A stretch of 5,342 bases of DNA from assembly GCA_903929065.1 (NCBI GenBank), contig CAIYTJ010000308.1, positions 1 through 5,342 on the forward strand, read 5' to 3'. Shown piece by piece: positions 1-4,997 of this stretch. Origin of the DNA: an uncultured Bacteroidales bacterium (GTDB taxonomy: Bacteria; Bacteroidota; Bacteroidia; Bacteroidales; Paludibacteraceae). Position 1 is the first letter of the stretch, and each line of letters starts with the position of its first letter. Position numbers and translations under genes: made by a program. Below the pieces are notes generated by a model. That model was not told where the DNA came from. It saw only the letters and a list, made by a program, of their open reading frames with translations, and did no database searches.

Positions 1-2
1 AT

Positions 3-578
3 TTTATTCTTGTAGTATTTGGAATTTTATTCACCGAATGTAATTCAGACTCTAGCATTACTGAACCTCCAAAAAAATTATCTGAAACGGTTTATGACAA
101 TTCTGGAAATATTTACAATACAATTAAACTTGGAAAACAAACTTGGATGACAGAAAATCTAAAGACTAAGAAATACAATGATGGAACGCCTAATAATGCC
201 GTGATTTACAACAACAAAACTTATTATAAATTTGAATGCATCTATTTTGGAAGTAAACTTGTTCCGAATGGTTGGCATATACCAACTAAAAATGATTTGG
301 AAATATTGATAAGCTATCTAAATTCCAATCAAAGTTTTATTGATATAAGTACTTTTAATATTGGTACAGGATATATGAATAGCTTTACACTAAATCCTAA
401 TTTACCTTATGAGTTCTTGGATCCAAACGTTGGGTACTTTTCTGCGGATTACAATATTGATTACAATGGTGGGAGTCAGTGGTTGGTAATTATGTATGAT
501 ACAAATTCAGATAAAAAATTCGCATTAGCAACTATGTCGGCAGCTGAATATATGTCTATACGATGTATCAAAGATTAG
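3..578 (+). CDS. FISUMP-domain lipoprotein, 5' end cut by window edge
   Basis: The frame is open from base 3 to the TAG at 576-578 (191 residues visible), so the start lies outside the window; the internal ATG at 147 falls inside the conserved domain and is not the start. The visible N-terminus is a hydrophobic segment (FILVVFGILF) followed by TEC, with Cys at visible residue 13. This looks like a lipoprotein signal, though Glu just before Cys is an atypical lipobox. The domain then runs from VYDNSGNIY through the hallmark KQTWMTENLKT, GWHIPT and C-terminal SIRCIKD motifs of the Fibrobacter succinogenes major paralogous (FISUMP) domain. Proteins of this family in Bacteroidota are usually exported or surface lipoproteins of unknown function. 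Only a few N-terminal residues are probably missing. It is followed by about 200 bases without a gene, so no operon partner is visible downstream. Confidence 0.88.
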   Translation, partial: FILVVFGILFTECNSDSSITEPPKKLSETVYDNSGNIYNTIKLGKQTWMTENLKTKKYNDGTPNNAVIYNNKTYYKFECIYFGSKLVPNGWHIPTKNDLEILISYLNSNQSFIDISTFNIGTGYMNSFTLNPNLPYEFLDPNVGYFSADYNIDYNGGSQWLVIMYDTNSDKKFALATMSAAEYMSIRCIKD

Positions 579-652
579 AACGAGTCTTGACCAAAAACTT
601 TAAAAACATCGATATAAATACTTATCTTACAATAAAAATTGAAGAATATTGA

Positions 653-688
653 GTATCTTAAGGCAAGAAAATCTATCAAAAAAGATAC
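653..688. repeat. 7-bp inverted repeat after the lipoprotein gene
   Basis: GTATCTT at 653-659 is the exact reverse complement of AAGATAC at 682-688, with 22 bases between. There is no GC-rich stem and no T-run, so it is not a convincing terminator. It could be a weak RNA hairpin in the intergenic region or chance in AT-rich sequence. Confidence 0.25.
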
Positions 689-706
689 GATAGAGAGTCA
701 ATAGGA

Positions 707-731
707 AATCACTTATTCATGATTCGTGATT
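707..731. repeat. AATCAC/GTGATT dyad upstream of the metallopeptidase gene
   Basis: AATCAC at 707-712 pairs with GTGATT at 726-731 across 13 bases. The dyad lies 55 bases before the preferred start at 786 and so could be an operator for that gene. With six-base arms, chance is a real alternative. Confidence 0.2.
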
Positions 732-785
732 AAAGCTAATTTATTTTCTTCATATAATTGTAAACTAAATATTAATTGTAAATCA

Positions 786-1268
786 ATGGATTTGTTACTA
801 ATTATAAGCTGTTTCTGTGGAATAACTCTACTGATAATCGTAATTGGAATAATTCTGATACCTTCTGACAATGAATATATCCGCAAAGCTCCATATACAC
901 GTTTAGTGAACGAAGTAATGTGTTACACTGGCGGATTATTACAGCAAAATAATATCAAGTATTTCCCTCATGTTGAATTAAGGTATTACAGGAACAAAAA
1001 AAGGAATGGATTACACTTATCTGAAGGTAAAATCATCATTTACACAAAATCCCATACTGATGTAACACAATTAATTTCCACAACTCTTCATGAAATTGGT
1101 CATCACTTCCAAATGAAGACCGACCCGAAAGAATTCAACATGTATAATGACTATTCAAAGAAATTCGGTTATGAAAACAACCCTTGTGAAGTCTATGCCC
1201 GACAATTTGCATCCCAACATTTACTGCCTTGTATTGATTATTTACTTTCAAAGGGGGTGATCGAATAA
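786..1268 (+). CDS. Membrane-anchored HExxH zinc metallopeptidase, ImmA/IrrE-like layout
   Basis: Predicted 160-aa protein. I chose the ATG at 786 because it places a strong transmembrane segment directly at the N-terminus (residues about 2-26, MDLLLIISCF onward to GIILIP). The alternative GTG at 726 would add 20 polar residues before it. The soluble part carries HEIGHH at residues 102-107, giving zinc ligands His102 and His106 and catalytic Glu103. After about 30 residues comes NPCEVYARQFA, whose Glu135 is a good third zinc ligand. The pair HEIGH plus E..AxxFAxxxLLP resembles the M78 (ImmA/IrrE) family, which cleaves repressors or sigma/anti-sigma-type regulators. The resemblance is at motif level only, and the usual members are cytosolic and lack a membrane anchor. 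The catalytic domain should face the cytoplasm if the N-terminus is outside, or the periplasm if inside. No repressor gene adjoins it, so the substrate is unknown. Confidence 0.75.
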   Translation: MDLLLIISCFCGITLLIIVIGIILIPSDNEYIRKAPYTRLVNEVMCYTGGLLQQNNIKYFPHVELRYYRNKKRNGLHLSEGKIIIYTKSHTDVTQLISTTLHEIGHHFQMKTDPKEFNMYNDYSKKFGYENNPCEVYARQFASQHLLPCIDYLLSKGVIE

Positions 1269-1330
1269 CAATCTACATCCAACATTTTCAACGAAATATA
1301 TCATACTATTCCTTATTTTCACTATATAGA

Positions 1331-1491
1331 TTTGTCGTAGTCAAACTATTAATTTGCTAAACGATATATTTGGTTGATCATTTTACTAATCAATTGACTG
1401 TCTGTGATTAGTTCTCTTGAACTGTAATCCAAAAAGAATCTATCAGGATTATCCCCGCAGTGAATCACTCGCCATTTTTTTGTCGTAGCCA
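1331..1491. repeat. Direct repeat TTTGTCGTAG-Y-CAA, two copies
   Basis: TTTGTCGTAGTCAA at 1331-1344 and TTTGTCGTAGCCAA at 1479-1492 match at 13 of 14 positions, 148 bases apart. One copy lies just past the stop of the decayed minus-strand gene and the other inside it. It may be a residue of an insertion or duplication, or a binding site. No function is assigned. Confidence 0.4.
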
Positions 1492-1530
1492 AGATTGCGC
1501 ATTTCCGATCTGAAGATGCGCTAGATCTGC

Positions 1531-1627
1531 ACATATAGCAAGTGGCGAATTAACACTCACCCAAAATGTAGTGAATTCCGTTCTTGGGTTCAATGATGAC
1601 GGATTCATCAACATATAACAACTGGCG
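1531..1627. repeat. 17-bp imperfect direct repeat, 80-bp spacing
   Basis: ACATATAGCAAGTGGCG at 1531-1547 and ACATATAACAACTGGCG at 1611-1627 match at 15 of 17 positions and are exactly 80 bases apart. Both lie within the decayed minus-strand gene, but 80 is not a multiple of three, so the copies do not encode the same peptide. This argues for a DNA-level duplication or site rather than a protein repeat. Confidence 0.4.
1594..1610. repeat. TGATGA/TCATCA hairpin
   Basis: TGATGA at 1594-1599 and TCATCA at 1605-1610 form a perfect six-base inverted repeat with a five-base loop, immediately before the second copy of the 17-bp direct repeat. It lies inside the decayed gene. No role is assigned. Confidence 0.25.
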
Positions 1628-1881
1628 TTTTACGGATAAATGTTAACGTCCCAGATGCGAGATTTTCCCGTCATCTCCCAGGGAAGATGTTGGAGATTTG
1701 ATATGTTCCTGAAGGATCGTCAGACCATATTAGTCCAAAATATCACATCTGGATTTTTTCGTTAATTCCCTAGTTGTTAGTTCTGCGATCAGGACCCCCT
1801 TCATCGAACTTTCATACCCCATTTTTCATTCTGCACTCACAAAAATTTCTGATTAAAATTAAAGTTATTTAGCGCCGAATA

Positions 1882-1913
1882 TTTGTAAATATGATTGAAA
1901 TTGAGTACTTTAG
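1882..1913 (+). promoter_or_regulatory. Candidate Bacteroidota-type promoter for the 1943-4381 cluster
   Basis: TTTG at 1882-1885 is followed after 20 bases by TACTTTAG at 1906-1913. The Bacteroidota sigma factor consensus is TTTG near -33 and TAnnTTTG near -7 with about 19-21 bases between; the -7 element here differs by one base (TTAG for TTTG). Transcription would begin near 1920, leaving a leader of about 20 bases before the ATG at 1943. No better candidate was found in the rest of the intergenic region. Confidence 0.5.
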
Positions 1914-1942
1914 CTATATACAAAATCATAAAACAATAAATT

Positions 1943-2194
1943 ATGACACCTCAAAATTTAGCTAGACTCAGGAACAGATATGATTTAATTCTGTTCGACA
2001 GGGTTGAAAAACTTTATGTTGGTTTCAAACTCAATGCTAATGAAAAAATGATATGCTGGAAACGAATGGTATCCAAAGACCGTAAAAATTGGGTTTGTTG
2101 GAACGAATATCTATCATTGAAAGATGTTAATGGTATTATTAATGAGTTGAAGAACAAAACGAATCGTAAGAATTTAGCAATTGTAATAATATAA
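1943..2194 (+). CDS. Hypothetical protein, 83 aa, first gene of the cluster
   Basis: Small basic protein that I do not recognise. It begins MTPQNLARLRNRYD and is rich in Lys, Asn and Trp (three Trp between residues 39 and 53: MICWKRM, NWVCWNEY), followed by a probable helix with LSLKDVNGIINELKNK. No signal peptide, membrane segment or metal-binding motif is visible. It starts about 30 bases after the -7 element of the candidate promoter and is followed after 27 bases by the 177-aa gene, so it is probably the first gene of the plus-strand transcription unit. An overlapping minus-strand frame (2014-2223) is a shadow. Function unknown. Confidence 0.6.
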   Translation: MTPQNLARLRNRYDLILFDRVEKLYVGFKLNANEKMICWKRMVSKDRKNWVCWNEYLSLKDVNGIINELKNKTNRKNLAIVII

Positions 2195-2221
2195 AAAGTA
2201 ACAATTAAAAACTTAGAAATC

Positions 2222-2755
2222 ATGGGACAGTATTTTAAGGTTTGTAACCTACAATCAAGAGAATGTGTAACCTGCTGGGATTACAACGACTTTGCAAAAC
2301 TATTAGAACATTCGTGGATTCAGAACCGCTATGTGAACGTTGCAGAAAAACTTATATCAAAAGGTGGTAAATGGTATGGACAACAGATTGCTTGGTCTGG
2401 CGATTACAGTAATAATGAAGAAGGTGAAAGTGAAAACCTTTATGACATTTGTGGTCGTAATGTTATTAAACCAAAGTTCGGGAAATACAAGTACTACCGT
2501 TATCTTATCAATCGTTCAAAAAACTTATTTGTCGATTTGAATAAGGTTCCTGTTAGCAGTGTTTATGAAGGAATTGAATATAGACTTCACCCACTACCAC
2601 TTTTGACTTGTACTGGCAACAAATCGGGTAATGGTGACTATTATGGTGAAGACCTTCAAAATTTGGTTGGTAGCTGGGCACGTAACATTATTGAACCTAC
2701 CAATAAAAAACCAACAAGTGAATACACTGAAATTATCTTTGATTTAAAGTATTAA
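2222..2755 (+). CDS. Conserved hypothetical protein of the 'MGQYF/MGQYY' type, 177 aa
   Basis: I recognise this only as a widespread uncharacterised family found in Bacteroidota mobile elements, whose members begin MGQYYK and share the landmarks seen here: EHSWIQN at residues 29-35, IAWSGDY at 56-62, HPLPLLT at 123-129, GNGDY at 136-140 and a Trp near 152. The protein is aromatic-rich and cytosolic by appearance, with no signal peptide or transmembrane segment and no enzyme motif that I can name. Length fits a complete member. It follows the 83-aa gene by 27 bases and precedes the 117-aa gene by 16 bases, consistent with co-transcription. A frame inside it (2340-2540) is a shadow. Function is unknown; the recollection of the family is from memory and should be treated as such. 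Confidence 0.78.
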   Translation: MGQYFKVCNLQSRECVTCWDYNDFAKLLEHSWIQNRYVNVAEKLISKGGKWYGQQIAWSGDYSNNEEGESENLYDICGRNVIKPKFGKYKYYRYLINRSKNLFVDLNKVPVSSVYEGIEYRLHPLPLLTCTGNKSGNGDYYGEDLQNLVGSWARNIIEPTNKKPTSEYTEIIFDLKY

Positions 2756-2771
2756 TCTAAATCGTATCAAA

Positions 2772-3125
2772 ATGGAAACTACAAACACCAATCAAGAGGA
2801 CTTGGAAATGGCTCAATACATTATGAAGGTATTTTCAATGAGAAAAATTACTTTAATGAGTTGGGGATTCAACGCGCCAAAGGTTATAACCGATGGGGTA
2901 CAATTTGATGTAAACGGATTTAAACATTCAGGTTTGGTTCAAGTAATATACCAACACGGATTAGACCTTTTCAAAATCTGTTTACTTTCTACTGAAATGG
3001 AACTTGTAAAAGAAGTAACCGAAATCTATTTTGACGAGTTAGTTTCAACAATTGATGAGCAAGTTGAAATGGTTGAAAATTATGAAGTCAGAGTTAAACA
3101 AGAATACGGAAATGTTCACTTATGA
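2772..3125 (+). CDS. Hypothetical protein of the 'SWGF' type, 117 aa
   Basis: Acidic protein with no signal peptide or membrane segment. After a polar start (METTNTNQEDLEMAQ) it has a core MRKITLMSWGFNAPKVI, VQFDVNGFKHSGLVQVIY, HGLDLFKICLL and VTEIYFDELVSTIDEQVE, which reads as alternating strands followed by a C-terminal helix. Similar small proteins occur next to the MGQYY family in Bacteroidota conjugative elements as far as I recall; no biochemical role is known to me. It follows its neighbour by 16 bases. Its TGA stop (3123-3125) lies in the spacer of the 13-bp inverted repeat at 3109-3141, so the last five sense codons form one arm of that repeat. Recombination or divergence at that site would change the C-terminus. 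Confidence 0.7.
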   Translation: METTNTNQEDLEMAQYIMKVFSMRKITLMSWGFNAPKVITDGVQFDVNGFKHSGLVQVIYQHGLDLFKICLLSTEMELVKEVTEIYFDELVSTIDEQVEMVENYEVRVKQEYGNVHL

Positions 3126-3141
3126 TAAAAGTGAACATTTC
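3109..3141. repeat. Perfect 13-bp inverted repeat, 7-bp spacer: candidate recombinase site or operator
   Basis: GAAATGTTCACTT at 3109-3121 is matched by its exact reverse complement at 3129-3141. The spacer, ATGATAA (3122-3128), is asymmetric. Two 13-bp arms around a 7-bp spacer is the layout of simple tyrosine-recombinase crossover sites, for example loxP and FRT with 13-8-13 and lambda-type cores with a 7-bp overlap. A tyrosine recombinase gene starts 87 bases downstream. Alternatives are an RNA hairpin at the end of the 117-aa gene (there is no T-run, so not a typical terminator) or an operator for the recombinase. The structure is certain; the function is inferred. Confidence 0.6.
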
Positions 3142-3189
3142 ATTGAAAATCAACACTTTATAAATTTTCGACTACTAAACACAAAACAA

Positions 3190-3228
3190 AACATTCACTT
3201 TTTATTCAATCTTATAAAACTGAACATT
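3190..3228. repeat. Second, diverged inverted pair of the same half-site before the recombinase start
   Basis: AACATTCACTT at 3190-3200 matches the half-site AATGTTCACTT (3111-3121) at 9 of 11 bases. AACTGAACATT at 3218-3228 is, on the other strand, AATGTTCAGTT, a 10 of 11 match. The two face each other across 17 bases and the second touches the ATG at 3229. A repeated site abutting the start codon is typical of an autoregulatory operator or accessory arm site. Confidence 0.45.
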
Positions 3229-3816
3229 ATGTCAAAGAAATTTTCCAATACTACCGCCGATTATTTACAGTGGCAAGAAATGCTAAATTTAATCCGCAAA
3301 CTGTACAATGATGAAAAATACAAAATGAGTCTGTTTATTTCCATTGGTTCATTTTGGGGACTTCGGGTAACTGATATTTTGAAATTACGCTGGGAAGACA
3401 TTAAAAATGTTTCTGAATTATCAATCATAGAAAATAAGACTGGCAAGACAAGATTAATAAGGGTAAACCAGCAACTCCAAAAACACATTTTGGATTGTCA
3501 TCAAAAGATTAATCCATCAAACCCGAAATCACATATTTTCTTATCACAGAAAGGTGGTGTGTACACAATCCAACGCATAAATACTATTCTAAAAGAAATC
3601 AAAACAAAATACAAGTTGAATATCAAAAACTTTTCAAGTCATACCTTGCGTAAGACGTTTGGGCGACAGGTGTTCAATGTTAGTGGGGAAAATTCGGAAA
3701 TGGCATTGATTAAACTTATGGAAATCTTTAATCATTCATCAATGAATATAACCAAACGATACTTAGGGTTGAAAGAGGAAGAAATTAAAGAAACGTACGA
3801 CCTTTTGACTTTTTGA
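3229..3816 (+). CDS. Minimal tyrosine recombinase/integrase, 195 aa
   Basis: Site-specific recombinase that would cut and rejoin DNA through a tyrosine-DNA intermediate. The catalytic set is complete: Arg46 in GLRVTDILKLRW, a Lys in the NKTGK turn (Lys70 or Lys73), His138 and Arg141 in SSHTLRKTFG, His169 in IFNHSS and nucleophile Tyr178 in KRYLGL. At 195 aa it lacks the usual N-terminal core-binding (SAM-like) domain, like FimB/FimE-size recombinases. It resembles an integrase family common in Bacteroidota conjugative elements with MSKKF..TADYL at the start and ETYDLL at the end. I chose the ATG at 3229 because the conserved N-terminus begins there; the same frame runs open back to 3052, but that stretch overlaps the 117-aa gene and is not protein-like. 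It follows the half-site array and precedes two small unknown genes. Confidence 0.88.
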   Translation: MSKKFSNTTADYLQWQEMLNLIRKLYNDEKYKMSLFISIGSFWGLRVTDILKLRWEDIKNVSELSIIENKTGKTRLIRVNQQLQKHILDCHQKINPSNPKSHIFLSQKGGVYTIQRINTILKEIKTKYKLNIKNFSSHTLRKTFGRQVFNVSGENSEMALIKLMEIFNHSSMNITKRYLGLKEEEIKETYDLLTF

Positions 3817-3842
3817 AAAAATCATTTAAAAACAAATGAAAT

Positions 3843-4061
3843 ATGGATGCAATCGAATTTATAAACAATTACCAATCCTATTTGGAAGAAATAGAAATGG
3901 TAATTAAACCACAATACCAATCAATAATTAGCAAAATGAAGGAAATAGACCCTCACGACCTTGTAGTACCTGAATCGTGGTTCTTGAGTGAACGGTCTGC
4001 ACGTGGTTATGTTTGGTCAATGTTTATACGAAGAGTCAAATTGTCAACTGAAAAAAGATGA
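3843..4061 (+). CDS. Hypothetical protein, 72 aa
   Basis: Unrecognised small protein with no signal peptide or membrane segment. The first half is probably one long amphipathic helix (AIEFINNYQSYLEEIEMVI, then YQSIISKMKEI), followed by DPHDLVVPESWFLSERSARG and a basic C-terminus (FIRRVKLSTEKR). It starts 26 bases after the recombinase stop. Its TGA overlaps the start of the next gene in the sequence ATGA (4058-4061), which suggests translational coupling with it. The position directly after the recombinase makes a helper or directionality role conceivable, but no helix-turn-helix or winged-helix motif is evident. Function unknown. Confidence 0.6.
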   Translation: MDAIEFINNYQSYLEEIEMVIKPQYQSIISKMKEIDPHDLVVPESWFLSERSARGYVWSMFIRRVKLSTEKR

Positions 4062-4381
4062 AAATCAGACAACTATCATGTATCGAACATACAAACAAAG
4101 ATGATTTGGGAAATAAAACTTCTATCGAAATCTACGATGAAAATGTAATTCGGTTACGCTGGTCAGTCATACCTAAACGAAACAAATTTTTTGTTGACGT
4201 TTTGTTGAAGGATGGGAACTGGCGTAATCTGATTGTAATAGTTGAAAAAGATACCAATTCAGGTTTCCAATTTTTCAAAGAGTTCGATACAACAGAAAAT
4301 GAATGGTCGGATAAAACAAAGGAAATGATTGAAAAAGTTAGCACGGAAATAGAAGTGCTAAAATCGAAAAAGTGGTTGTAG
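4058..4381 (+). CDS. Hypothetical protein, 107 aa, last gene of the cluster
   Basis: Unrecognised protein. The N-terminal part looks strand-rich (TSIEIYDENVIRLRWSVIP, FFVDVLLKDGNWRNLIVIVE) and the C-terminus is a charged helix (DKTKEMIEKVSTEIEVLKSKK). No export signal or catalytic motif is visible. The start overlaps the stop of the 72-aa gene by four bases, so the two are probably made together and may interact. The stop codon lies inside the terminator hairpin at 4367-4396, marking the end of the transcription unit. The opposite-strand frame at 4132-4428 is a shadow. Confidence 0.65.
   Translation: MKIRQLSCIEHTNKDDLGNKTSIEIYDENVIRLRWSVIPKRNKFFVDVLLKDGNWRNLIVIVEKDTNSGFQFFKEFDTTENEWSDKTKEMIEKVSTEIEVLKSKKWL
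4338..4361. repeat. TTAGCAC/GTGCTAA hairpin at the end of the 107-aa gene
   Basis: TTAGCAC at 4338-4344 and GTGCTAA at 4355-4361 are exact reverse complements separated by ten bases, within the last codons of the 107-aa gene and six bases before the terminator stem. A second 3' hairpin could protect the messenger or help termination. Confidence 0.35.
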
Positions 4382-4396
4382 AAAATCACTTTTTTT
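4367..4396 (+). terminator. Factor-independent terminator of the 1943-4381 cluster
   Basis: AAAAAGTGGT at 4367-4376 pairs with ATCACTTTTT at 4385-4394 (ten pairs, one of them G-T) around an eight-base loop, and the downstream arm runs into seven Ts (4390-4396). The stop codon of the 107-aa gene (TAG, 4379-4381) is in the loop. The A-run upstream and T-run downstream would let it work in both directions. Confidence 0.62.
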
Positions 4397-4544
4397 GATC
4401 TTAACTTCAAAGAAGTTGCAAGGGGCATTTTAAGGTTTTGGATAGATTTGTTTATGAATCAGGAAGTTTGGTGTTGATTTTTACGTCAAGATTACAACTG
4501 AAAGTCACAAGCAGCGTCGAAAGCATGTTAAACCAATTATACAT

Positions 4545-4577
4545 CCTGCCCTGCTCCCGACCTGCCTGTCTTCCTGC
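4545..4577 (-). repeat. GCAGG-repeat, G-rich tract on the minus strand
   Basis: CCTGC occurs at 4545-4549, 4550-4554, 4561-4565 and 4573-4577, with CCTGT at 4565-4569. On the minus strand this is a purine-rich run of GCAGG units preceded by AGGGGGGAT near 4587-4595. That G-run also looks like a ribosome-binding site for a short minus-strand frame, MEQEDRQVGSRAGC onward, which stops after 25 codons or so. The composition is strikingly unlike the AT-rich surroundings. Role unknown. Confidence 0.4.
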
Positions 4578-4675
4578 TCCATCGTATCCCCCCTTATATA
4601 GTGATAATCTAAGGTAAATACTCTGCTCAGTGACGAACGCGAAATATTTTCTGGTAATTTTTGTTGGTGGATGAG

Positions 4676-4694
4676 TGTGGGTATAATACACACA
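4676..4694. promoter_or_regulatory. Palindrome centred on TATAAT
   Basis: GTAT-A-ATAC at 4681-4689, extended by TGTG and CACA after one mismatched pair, gives eight of nine paired positions from 4676 to 4694. The centre includes TATAAT (4682-4687). It could be an operator over a promoter, but no gene clearly follows, and TATAAT is not the Bacteroidota -7 consensus. Confidence 0.25.
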
Positions 4695-4980
4695 AAAAAT
4701 TCTGGGGAAAAAATAAAAATTTATGGACTCGTTAAAACGTCATCATTAATAATATAGAAAGAATTTTCCATTAATAGATATAAATCAGTGATTAAACAGC
4801 ACGTTTTTATTGTCTTGTTTAAATTGAATTTATGTGCAATTATTACCTTGCAAAAATGATAAAACAATTGTTTTGGGATGACAATGGAGACTTGGAGAGC
4901 AAATTGTGTTTTATTAGTTTAAGGTTTTTTGTAGTTCAAATAGCGGAATGACTTTGTATTGAAACACATTACAAAAGTGC

Positions 4981-4997
4981 GACAGCAGGCGGCTGTC
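4981..4997. repeat. GC-rich hairpin GACAGC/GCTGTC
   Basis: GACAGC at 4981-4986 and GCTGTC at 4992-4997 are exact reverse complements around the five-base loop AGGCG. It is one of the few GC-rich stems in the window and should fold stably as RNA or extruded DNA. No T-run follows on either strand. Confidence 0.4.

Larger units (their letters stand above)
1349..1822 (-). pseudogene. Decayed minus-strand gene of unknown function, three in-frame TAA codons
   Basis: Reading the minus strand from an ATG at 1822 gives a single frame of 157 codons to the TAA at 1349-1351, interrupted only by TAA at 1730-1732 (codon 31), 1643-1645 (codon 60) and 1550-1552 (codon 91). The conceptual product looks protein-like throughout: MKGVLIAELTTRELTKK, then YGLTILQEHIK, then QLLYVDESVIIEPKNGIHYI, then KKWRVIHCGDNPDRFFLDYS. 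No frameshift is needed. The last segment alone is an open frame of 61 codons (1349-1534). I do not recognise the family. Reassignment of UAA is unlikely because neighbouring genes end normally with TAA, TGA or TAG. The alternative is that the run is accidental, since AT-rich DNA of this length should hold more stops than three but six frames were available. Confidence 0.4.

Noticed and set aside
726..785. GTG start at 726 for the metallopeptidase
   Set aside because: It would put 20 polar residues before the hydrophobic anchor; the ATG at 786 gives a normal membrane-anchor N-terminus.
1611..1650. Integron attC-like site (TAACAA and GTTAACG)
   Set aside because: The core-site spacing and the paired inner boxes expected for attC are absent, and no integron integrase is present; the tyrosine recombinase here lacks integron-specific features I could see.
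2014..2223. Minus-strand 69-codon frame
   Set aside because: Shadow of the 83-aa plus-strand gene; low-complexity hydrophobic translation.
3052..3228. Longer start for the recombinase (ATG at 3052, 254 aa)
   Set aside because: The extra 59 residues overlap the 117-aa gene, have no domain character, and the conserved family N-terminus begins at the ATG at 3229.
3261..3488. Minus-strand 75-codon frame
   Set aside because: Antisense shadow of the recombinase gene.
4452..4693. Two overlapping minus-strand frames of 79 and 62 codons
   Set aside because: They occupy the same stretch in different frames, show no recognisable motif and run through the repeat tract; neither can be supported as a gene.
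4858..4953. Plus-strand 31-aa frame starting MIKQLFWDDNG, preceded by TTACCTTGC
   Set aside because: The upstream motif is one base short of a Bacteroidota -7 box and would give almost no leader; a peptide this short without homology cannot be called a gene.
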